A stretch of DNA of 35,739 bases. Source: a virus. The notes beneath the pieces were generated by a model. That model was not told the origin of the DNA. It searched no databases and saw nothing but the letters and a program-made list of their open reading frames with translations. The stretch spans positions 1 to 35,739 of the IMG/VR virus record IMGVR_UViG_3300031857_000647, one strand, 5' to 3'. The position numbers were made by a program, and so were the translations under genes. This document shows positions 30,462 to 35,739 of the stretch, one piece after another; within the stretch, counting starts at the first letter, position 1; every line of letters begins with the position of its first letter.

Positions 30462-30761
30462 TTAATAACCGCCTGTTGCTTGTATCTCTAATAATTGATA
30501 GTCTGAATTAAAAAGTGTATCAAATTTACCATATTGGTCTTGGCATATTTCGACAAACATAAGATTTGTTGCCCAATGATATCTATTAATCAAACTATCT
30601 TTTTGTTTTGATGCTAATGTTAATGAATTAATAATATGTTGGTTTTCTAAGTTATTAGCTCTTAATTTAGTTAATTCTTTTTGTTGTGAATAACAAATTA
30701 TTAAAATAGATATGATTCCAACAATTATAAACAATTGCTTATACTTATTATTCAGTTTCAT
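30462..30761 (-). CDS. Membrane-anchored protein, 99 aa
   Basis: One N-terminal helix (QLFIIVGIISILIICYS) followed by a charged coiled coil (KELTKLRANNLENQHIINSL) and a less regular C-terminus. It resembles its upstream neighbour in layout, and they may form a pair of membrane coiled-coil proteins. A spanin-like pair was considered but no lipobox is visible. Overlaps the upstream gene by 14 bases. Confidence 0.65.
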   Translation of the reverse strand: MKLNNKYKQLFIIVGIISILIICYSQQKELTKLRANNLENQHIINSLTLASKQKDSLINRYHWATNLMFVEICQDQYGKFDTLFNSDYQLLEIQATGGY

Positions 30762-31002
30762 GACTCATATAATTTACAAATTCAAGAGCAGCATCTGGGT
30801 TTACTTCTTGTAAATGGTCTAATGTTAATTCATAACGACCTAGTGTTACATTATTTATAAATAATTCATCATGTAAACTATCAATTGTATTTTGATCAGC
30901 AATTGCCTTTCTATTTAATTGATTAATACCTCTTGTTTGTATTGTTAGCATAGTTGATAGAATTAAAATTACAACAACTAAAGCAATAACTAATTTTTTC
31001 AT
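30748..31002 (-). CDS. Membrane-anchored protein, 84 aa
   Basis: One N-terminal helix (LVIALVVVILILSTMLTIQ), then a coiled coil (INQLNRKAIADQNTIDSL) and a C-terminus with GRYELTLDHLQEVNPDAA. Function unknown. It shares the layout of its downstream neighbour. Confidence 0.65.
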   Translation of the reverse strand: MKKLVIALVVVILILSTMLTIQTRGINQLNRKAIADQNTIDSLHDELFINNVTLGRYELTLDHLQEVNPDAALEFVNYMSHETE

Positions 31003-31004
31003 TT

Positions 31005-31235
31005 TTATTTATTATAATTAAAAAATTTATTTTTATAAGTGTTCATTTCATGTACAGTTCTTGGTTTTGACTCAACACGTTCAATCACTTTAGCTTTACG
31101 TCCTCGTGGTCTGCCTTGATACTCACTTTCATCATTTGCTCCCCAGTTAGTGTCCCTAACTGTTTTATAAAATGCTTCCATGATTCGTTTTCTATATTCA
31201 GGATCATCCTTTGGATATACTGGCTGTAAATTCAT
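31005..31235 (-). CDS. AT-hook-like basic protein, 76 aa
   Basis: It contains QGRPRGRKAKVIERVESK at about 41-57, a GRP-RGRK variant of the AT-hook, in an otherwise polar protein (DDPEYRKRIMEAFYKTVRD). DNA minor-groove binding is a reasonable guess. The start codon is four bases below the -7 box of the promoter at 31240-31266, as in the genes at 29591 and 32021. Confidence 0.65.
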   Translation of the reverse strand: MNLQPVYPKDDPEYRKRIMEAFYKTVRDTNWGANDESEYQGRPRGRKAKVIERVESKPRTVHEMNTYKNKFFNYNK

Positions 31236-31239
31236 AGAT

Positions 31240-31266
31240 TAAATATAGTCTATTAGTCTAGGTCAT
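31240..31266 (-). promoter_or_regulatory. ATG-N16-TATATTTA promoter, four bases before ATG
   Basis: ATG (31266-31264), ACCTAG, TATATTTA (31247-31240) after 16 bases on the minus strand, then ATCT and the start codon. It overlaps the end of the upstream small gene. Confidence 0.55.
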
Positions 31267-31393
31267 CATTTAAGAAATCCTCGCCTTTGTAGTCAGGATG
31301 ATTTTCTTTCATATAATCAATTCCGCGTACCCAAAATATAGCTACCATAGCGGCTAATATAAAACTGCCCACAATTCCAATTATTATTCCCAT
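31253..31393 (-). CDS. Small membrane protein, 46 aa
   Basis: ATG at 31393 to TAA at 31253. One hydrophobic helix (IIIGIVGSFILAAMVAIFWV) and an acidic tail (DYKGEDFLNDDLD). The ATG shares bases with the upstream stop (TAATG), a coupling signal. Confidence 0.6.
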   Translation of the reverse strand: MGIIIGIVGSFILAAMVAIFWVRGIDYMKENHPDYKGEDFLNDDLD

Positions 31394-31533
31394 TATTTTT
31401 TTCTTTTAAATAAATCAGATAATTTTTTTCCTTCCTTTACTATACGACCTTGATCGTCCATAGTTGGAGCTTTATACATTTCATATGCTAATAAAGCAAA
31501 TGTAAATACTATAGGTATAATTAATCCCACCAT
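31393..31533 (-). CDS. Small membrane protein, 46 aa
   Basis: ATG at 31533 to TAA at 31393. A hydrophobic N-terminus (MVGLIIPIVFTFALLAYEMY) is followed by a charged, basic tail ending LFKRKK. It overlaps the upstream gene by 13 bases and is coupled to the next micro-gene. The two 46-residue proteins may work together in the membrane; this is inference. Confidence 0.6.
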   Translation of the reverse strand: MVGLIIPIVFTFALLAYEMYKAPTMDDQGRIVKEGKKLSDLFKRKK

Positions 31534-32021
31534 TTTCTAATGTTTTGTTCTAATATTGTGAATAATAATTTATATGCTCGTTTCTCATTTATTTTAGCTA
31601 TATGAAAAGCAATCTCATCTTTAGGAGCGTTTAAATCAGGAACCATTCTATATATTAATGGATACTTTTTAAAGTAATCATTATAATGTTCTGATAGTTC
31701 TTCAAACTCCATTTCATAGTGGCCTGGATATGTTTCACTAGGGGTAAATTTCATTTCTGACTCACAATACTCTAAATATTCCTTACCATAATATTCGTCT
31801 TGTACTTTCTCAATTAGACGAACACATAACATCATTATTTCAGCATCACGTTTGGCTGACATATGTCTGTCATGATAACCAATATACTCGGCTTGATTCT
31901 TTAATTTGAATTTAAGTATTTCAAATATATAATAGTCATCCCAGTCCTGGTCCTTCCATATAATAGGGAGCCAACGATATAGATTATAAATGCGTCTGAA
32001 GAATTGTTTGACTTTATACAT
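31521..32021 (-). CDS. Conserved-looking phage hypothetical protein, 166 aa
   Basis: No function known. Helical throughout, with an N-terminal FFRRIYNLYRWLPIIWKDQD and WDDYYIFEILKFKLKNQAEY, then DAEIMMLCVRLIEKVQDEYY. The RWLPIIWKDQDWDDYY-type start is familiar in T4-like phage proteins but has no assigned role. The start codon lies four bases below the -7 box of the promoter at 32026-32051. Confidence 0.7.
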   Translation of the reverse strand: MYKVKQFFRRIYNLYRWLPIIWKDQDWDDYYIFEILKFKLKNQAEYIGYHDRHMSAKRDAEIMMLCVRLIEKVQDEYYGKEYLEYCESEMKFTPSETYPGHYEMEFEELSEHYNDYFKKYPLIYRMVPDLNAPKDEIAFHIAKINEKRAYKLLFTILEQNIRKWWD

Positions 32022-32025
32022 AGCC

Positions 32026-32051
32026 TAAATATAAGTGATTATTTAGGTCAA
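32026..32051 (-). promoter_or_regulatory. TTG-N15-TATATTTA promoter, four bases before ATG
   Basis: TTG (32051-32049), ACCTAAA, TATATTTA (32033-32026) after 15 bases, then GGCT and the start codon of the 166-residue gene. Confidence 0.6.
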
Positions 32052-32058
32052 GCCAAAC

Positions 32059-32685
32059 TTATTTAAATTTGAACCCAGTTAGCTTTTCAATGTCCTCAAC
32101 TGTAGCTTCATTATTTTTAAGTCCATCAGCTTTACTTGTATTGTTATCAAATAGGAAGGCCATCCATTCTTTTGATTTCTTGAAGTATATTACTTTCCAA
32201 CATTGAGTTGGAACTGATGTTGTACCAATTTTCTTAGCTACACCTACTGATCCACACCAAACGTGTACTGAATCTTCTTTAATAGCGTAGTCACGTACTA
32301 ATGTTTCTAATGATTTCCAATCACCACGGTTGAGTGCTGGGTATTGAGCAGTCATGTTACTGAAGTAAAATGATTCATCGTTTGCCACTTGATCACAAGC
32401 AGCATCTGCTGCTGGGAAGTTATGTCCACGATCAAATCCTTGGCCTATATAATCTGCTTGTAAATTTGTTTCGGCTGGTAATTTAGGATCTGGAATGAAT
32501 TTATCACCACGTTTAGCTTTAGCAAGGCATGTTAAATTTGCTCTTGTAGCCCACCATTCTACCTTAACAGGGTATTTTTTTGATTTGCTATAAGTTGTTT
32601 TATAGGCTTTATGGACCAATGTAACTGTATCTTGACTATAAGATGTAACAGTAATTAATAATAATAATGATAATATATATTTCAT
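32059..32685 (-). CDS. Secreted DNA/RNA non-specific endonuclease (DRGH type)
   Basis: 208 residues. An N-terminal signal peptide (MKYILSLLLLITVTSYSQ) is followed by the mature enzyme. The catalytic FDRGHNFPAAD is at 84-94 (His88), then SFYFSNMTAQ (105-114) with the metal-binding region LNRGDWKSLE (118-127). This is the NUC1/Serratia-type ββα-Me nuclease. Exported from an infected Gram-negative host, it would act in the periplasm or outside. It follows the two barrel genes, so it belongs to the exported cassette. An ATATTTATA core lies three bases above its ATG. Confidence 0.9.
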   Translation of the reverse strand: MKYILSLLLLITVTSYSQDTVTLVHKAYKTTYSKSKKYPVKVEWWATRANLTCLAKAKRGDKFIPDPKLPAETNLQADYIGQGFDRGHNFPAADAACDQVANDESFYFSNMTAQYPALNRGDWKSLETLVRDYAIKEDSVHVWCGSVGVAKKIGTTSVPTQCWKVIYFKKSKEWMAFLFDNNTSKADGLKNNEATVEDIEKLTGFKFK

Positions 32686-32688
32686 GTA

Positions 32689-32697
32689 TATAAATAT
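32689..32697 (-). promoter_or_regulatory. ATATTTATA element
   Basis: The minus strand reads GATATTTATATACATG, with only three bases between the core and the nuclease ATG. If it is a promoter the message would be leaderless; it may instead be an AT-rich translation signal. Confidence 0.3.
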
Positions 32698-34152
32698 CTA
32701 CAACTGCATCTTAGAACCTATAAGGAAAAAACTAAGTATAGGTGAACCAGGTACTGTAGATAACATTGCCTTATAATCAGCTTGAAAACCAAAACGTTTA
32801 CTTATTTTATATGAATAACCACATCCTATTAATCCATTAAGGTTATAATTCCAAGCGTTACCTAATTTTGAATTATATGAATATGGAGATGACATTATAA
32901 ACACACCTGGTGATAATGTTGTTTTAGGATTTATTTGATAAGGTTTAGTCCAAAATCCAGTTAATGAAGACATAAATGAATATGAGTATCCCTTTTCATC
33001 TTTTAACTTAATATTAATATAAGAAGCATTAAATCCTATAGTACCATACTTAGGATGAGGTTTAATATAAGTGTAACCTCCAAATGTCATATTAGTACCA
33101 TTAACACGAGCTATAGTATATGAGTATGCGTTTATTGACTTTAATTGACCGTTTTTAAATACTAACTCACTTCTATTCGCTGATATAGCTACTGACTTTA
33201 AATCAGCCCATATCATACTTGTTATGCCCCAACTTGATTCACCTGTAGATGATGATTGGTTTATACCAATTGATATAATAGGAGTAAATCCACCTGATGC
33301 GTTTTGGCCTACTGTTAAGTCTGAACCTATCATTACAGGGTTCATTGATGCTTTTTTCTTCTCCTCCTTCTTTTCCTCTTTTTTTTCCTCCTTCTTTTCT
33401 TCCTTTTTTTCTTCTGATTTGCTTTCCTCTTTCTTTTCCTCTTTAGATTCTGATTTAGTCTCTTCTTTTTTTTCTTCAGATTTGCTCTCAGATTTAGATT
33501 CACTCTTTGATTCTGATTTTGTTTCTGTTTTTGTTTCTGATTTGCTTTCGCTGCTGCCTCCAGATGAGTTTGGTGATGATGATCCCCCAGATGAGGATGA
33601 CGAACCAGAAGATGAAGATGAAGACGAACCCGATGATGATTGGGATGATGATCCACTCGAAGATGTTGGTGGTGGAGAAGTTGTACCTGCTGATGCTGCT
33701 CCTGATGAAGCTGCGCTTCCAGCTGCTGAACCAGCTGCTGAACCAGCAGCACTTGACGCGGCTCCACTTGCCGCACTTGATGCAGCTGATGAAGCGGCTG
33801 AAGATGCTGCTGCACTTGCTGCTGATGAAGCTGCTTGTGCCGCGGCTTGTGATACTTGGTTTGTTATTGCTTGAGATACAGTTGTTGTTACAGGACATGC
33901 TAGTGAATTGTAGGATGCATACGTTGCTTGAAGCCAAGCTTGTAATTCTCCGTTTGTTACTTGCGCTGGAGTAAATGTCTTAATTTGACCATAGAATGAA
34001 ACGATAGCGTTTCCGTTAACCATTGTAGTTGTAGCTACTCTGGTTTGACCAGTACATTTGTCAATAAATGTTTGAGTGTAAATTTGTCCGTTCGCTACCT
34101 TAGCGAATAAACATGTAACAATTAATAATAAATTTATTAACCATTTTTTCAT
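32698..34152 (-). CDS. Exported outer-membrane barrel protein with Ala/Ser and Lys/Glu repeats
   Basis: 484 residues. ATG 34152 (MKKWLINLLLIVTCLFAK...) gives a clean signal peptide ending near ANGQ; an earlier start at 34176 only adds bases inside the previous gene. The mature protein has a short N-terminal domain, an Ala/Ser repeat (AASSAASS type), a Ser/Gly stretch, a long SKSE/KKEEK repeat and a C-terminal region of about 190 residues with amphipathic strands (INAYSYTIARVNG, GFNASYINIKLKD), like a Gram-negative barrel. The linker could cross or span an envelope layer. No known family. The DNA contains a 65-base pyrimidine run. Confidence 0.7.
   Translation of the reverse strand: MKKWLINLLLIVTCLFAKVANGQIYTQTFIDKCTGQTRVATTTMVNGNAIVSFYGQIKTFTPAQVTNGELQAWLQATYASYNSLACPVTTTVSQAITNQVSQAAAQAASSAASAAASSAASSAASSAASGAASSAAGSAAGSAAGSAASSGAASAGTTSPPPTSSSGSSSQSSSGSSSSSSSGSSSSSGGSSSPNSSGGSSESKSETKTETKSESKSESKSESKSEEKKEETKSESKEEKKEESKSEEKKEEKKEEKKEEKKEEKKKASMNPVMIGSDLTVGQNASGGFTPIISIGINQSSSTGESSWGITSMIWADLKSVAISANRSELVFKNGQLKSINAYSYTIARVNGTNMTFGGYTYIKPHPKYGTIGFNASYINIKLKDEKGYSYSFMSSLTGFWTKPYQINPKTTLSPGVFIMSSPYSYNSKLGNAWNYNLNGLIGCGYSYKISKRFGFQADYKAMLSTVPGSPILSFFLIGSKMQL
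33351..33415. repeat. 65-base homopyrimidine tract
   Basis: The plus strand is uninterrupted C/T from 33351 to 33415, encoding the KKEEK repeats on the other strand. Purine/pyrimidine-biased codon repeats continue to about 33540. Such tracts slip and can form triplexes, so repeat number may vary. Confidence 0.7.
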
Positions 34153-34153
34153 C

Positions 34154-35002
34154 TTAGAAATTAACTCCCAGACCAAAAGTTCTATTATTGATTATTGGGT
34201 CATAATCAAACTTTATTGTAAAGTTTTTATAGTCGTGTAGTGCGCCTATTTTCACTGTTGTAAATCTATCTAAATACTTAGGGAATGTTATGTAGCCTAA
34301 ATCATCTTTACCTCTCCATTTAGCGTCTTCACTTACAGTTCCTATCATCATATGGATACCTGTTCTTTTAATTCGCTTACCTACACCAACATAAAAGCTC
34401 TGTCTTTGAATTAAGTCATTTACCATTGGAAAATCAACTTGAGCTATATTTCCAAAAGGAAAGAATGTTGAATTATCTCTTAGATTACTTGCTGTGTATT
34501 CTAATATAAAATATCCTTTATTTCCTATTGTAAAGAAACCACCAACTTGATCATCTGTTGTTCCCTGAATACCGAAGCTGATAATTGGTTTCTTACCTTT
34601 AATAGTATCTCTCTTGCCATTATCATATACATAGATTCTAGCAGGTTGTCTATAACCCCAATCATTCCAATACCACATTGGTTGCCAGAAATTCCAACCA
34701 AATGCTGGCGCACCCCACATATCCCATCTATTCCATCCCCAACCCCAGTTATTCATTAACCAAGGATCGTTAACAATAATATTTGAGCCTGGTCTTGTTC
34801 TTGTAGGTCTATTAAATTCTCTTGGTGATTCGTTTCTCCAACTACTAATATTTCGTTGTGGAATTGATTGTTGAAAGGATTGTGTTGATACTCTAGGTGT
34901 TGATGTAGCACCTCTCCAAGTACTAGTTTGTGAATACAACATAATAGTACAGAATAGTACTAGTATTAGTATTAAACCTGTAATCAATAAAGTCTTTTTC
35001 AT
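34154..35002 (-). CDS. Exported Trp-rich protein with C-terminal barrel-like domain
   Basis: 282 residues. The N-terminal hydrophobic segment (MKKTLLITGLILILVLFCTIML) is a signal peptide or anchor, with a likely cut near SQT. Residues about 25-75 are Ser/Arg/Pro-rich, then a Trp/Asn/Gly cluster (NNWGWGWNRWDMWGAP, YWNDWGYRQPARIYVYDNG). The last 150 residues alternate as beta strands and end TFGLGVNF, a terminal Phe typical of outer-membrane barrel insertion signals. No family recognised. It starts just after the 35-residue peptide and is followed by the second barrel gene. Confidence 0.65.
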   Translation of the reverse strand: MKKTLLITGLILILVLFCTIMLYSQTSTWRGATSTPRVSTQSFQQSIPQRNISSWRNESPREFNRPTRTRPGSNIIVNDPWLMNNWGWGWNRWDMWGAPAFGWNFWQPMWYWNDWGYRQPARIYVYDNGKRDTIKGKKPIISFGIQGTTDDQVGGFFTIGNKGYFILEYTASNLRDNSTFFPFGNIAQVDFPMVNDLIQRQSFYVGVGKRIKRTGIHMMIGTVSEDAKWRGKDDLGYITFPKYLDRFTTVKIGALHDYKNFTIKFDYDPIINNRTFGLGVNF

Positions 35003-35003
35003 T

Positions 35004-35111
35004 TTACTTTAGTTTTGAAAGGATCAATAAATTCTTTTTTAGTTGTTCTGCTTTTTTAATCCCAGATCTTCTAGATCTCATTGGGCGTTTCTTTTTTGCT
35101 GCTGTTCCCAT
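35004..35111 (-). CDS. 35-residue basic peptide
   Basis: ATG at 35111 to TAA at 35004 encodes MGTAAKKKRPMRSRRSG and a helix ending LLILSKLK. It starts four bases below the CsgG-like stop and ends one base before the next gene's start, so it fills the operon gap exactly. Very basic; function unknown. Confidence 0.5.
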   Translation of the reverse strand: MGTAAKKKRPMRSRRSGIKKAEQLKKNLLILSKLK

Positions 35112-35115
35112 AATT

Positions 35116-35739
35116 TTATTTTTCGAATACTCCTTTAGTAACCATACGCTTTAAGATACGAGCACAAGCTATATCTAGAGCTTTTTTAGTTGCTATTGAA
35201 ACTGTTGATTGATTAAATTTAACTGGATCGACTGTGGCGTCTGATAAGAATGTTAATTCACGAGTTGTTTTTGCTTCACCTAAACCTGATGCTGCTATAA
35301 TTTCTCCTGTTTCAGCATCTGTGAATCTAACTTGTAAACCAAGACGAGTTACCATTGTATTTTTAACTCCGTTAGATAAATTTACTTCTTCATCATCACT
35401 TACACTCCAATCATATACCTCAATTTCCACAAAGTAATGAGCCAAACGGATTTTACCACGGCCGTCAAGTTTATCTTGGCTAATTCCAGCTTGAGACGCT
35501 TGGAATTGTTTAACCATTCTATTTTTGATTTCTGTCTTATCTTCTGTGAATGTAAATCTATTAAGATTTTCAAGATATTCAAGCGTGATATTAGCAACGC
35601 CCAAGCCCACTTTCTTTTCTTTGAGTTCAGGATATGACTCATAAAGATCATCTCCGATACCACATTTGAGAATTTGTATCGGAATTGTTTTGCCATTGTA
35701 ATCTAAATATTGACTAATGTCTATTTTGGTTTCGAATGA
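35116..35739 (-). CDS. CsgG-like outer-membrane secretion protein, N-terminus cut by window edge
   Basis: 207 residues are visible and the frame stays open to the right edge, so the true start is outside; a GTG at 35610 is internal. The pattern VGLGVANITLEYLENLNRFT, IKNRMVKQFQASQAG, ARYFVEIEVYDW-like strands (IRLAHYFVEIEVYDWS), TRLGLQVRFTDAETGEIIAA and GLGEAKTTRELTFLS matches the CsgG/HfaB family: GxGxxxxLxxxL, then two long beta strands that make the pore hairpins, then a helix with KALDIACARILKRM. CsgG nonamers secrete curli through the outer membrane. In this phage it heads a cassette of exported proteins. I am fairly sure of the family, not of the cargo. Confidence 0.75.
   Translation of the reverse strand, partial: SFETKIDISQYLDYNGKTIPIQILKCGIGDDLYESYPELKEKKVGLGVANITLEYLENLNRFTFTEDKTEIKNRMVKQFQASQAGISQDKLDGRGKIRLAHYFVEIEVYDWSVSDDEEVNLSNGVKNTMVTRLGLQVRFTDAETGEIIAASGLGEAKTTRELTFLSDATVDPVKFNQSTVSIATKKALDIACARILKRMVTKGVFEK

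Noticed and set aside
30462-31002. Tandem membrane coiled-coil genes as an i-spanin/o-spanin pair
   Set aside because: Neither has a lipobox cysteine, both have cytoplasmic-type N-terminal anchors, and no lysin gene is adjacent.
33224-33874. 216-aa plus-strand frame rich in Asp, Ser and Phe
   Set aside because: It is the antisense of the repeat region of the barrel-like protein gene; repeats keep several frames open, and no promoter or leader exists on the plus strand.
33342-33937. Minus-strand frames of 157 and 145 aa rich in Gln/His/Lys or Ser/Ile
   Set aside because: They are shifted readings of the same repeat codons within the 32698-34152 gene and have no plausible composition or start signal.
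1-35739. tRNA genes, integrase or insertion sequence
   Set aside because: No cloverleaf-like gene with conserved arms, no recombinase or transposase motif, and no terminal inverted repeats were noticed by eye.

Overview
The window looks like part of a large, AT-rich, T4-like phage genome whose host is probably a member of the Bacteroidota. About 78 tightly packed genes are supported and every one lies on the minus strand, so transcription runs from high to low coordinates. Phage origin rests on T4-type replication proteins (a clamp-loader ATPase, a gp62-like clamp-loader subunit and a RecA-fold ATPase), free-standing homing endonucleases and many tiny overlapping early-type genes. A Bacteroidota host is inferred from promoters of the TTG-N16-TAnnTTTA type (compare the host -33/-7 consensus TTG / TAnnTTTG) and from A-rich leaders such as AAAAATAAAAGTTATG in place of Shine-Dalgarno sequences.

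Layout. (1) 1-13.1 kb: a RecA-fold ATPase cut by the window edge, then about 38 mostly unknown small genes. These include an AT-hook protein, an HTH protein, several one- or two-helix membrane micro-proteins, a zincin protease, a DUF932 protein, a thioredoxin and a SWIM zinc-finger protein. About 17 promoters with nearly invariant geometry punctuate this part, and many carry a perfect palindrome (TTATTATATAATAA) across the expected transcription start. (2) 13.1-24.5 kb: a glycan-modification block with a GT32-like enzyme, five other GT-A-fold glycosyltransferases, two GT4 glycosyltransferases, an FkbM methyltransferase and a second SAM methyltransferase, interrupted by HNH-like and GIY-YIG endonuclease genes. 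(3) 24.5-32.0 kb: nucleic-acid and replication genes (ribbon-helix-helix protein, PD-(D/E)XK nuclease, MazG-like protein, gp62-like and gp44-like clamp-loader subunits, metallophosphoesterase, nucleotidyltransferase-fold protein) mixed with small membrane proteins. (4) 32.0-35.7 kb: a cassette of exported proteins, namely a CsgG-like secretion-pore protein cut by the right edge, a 35-residue basic peptide, two predicted outer-membrane barrel proteins and a secreted DRGH-type nuclease.

How they may work together. The small left-hand genes are probably early, host-directed functions under host-like promoters. The glycosyltransferase/methyltransferase block probably decorates the virion or the host surface. 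The exported cassette is unusual for a phage and may remodel or act beyond the infected cell's outer membrane. No tRNA, CRISPR array, insertion sequence or integrase was seen. All functions are read from motifs by eye; no database search was possible.
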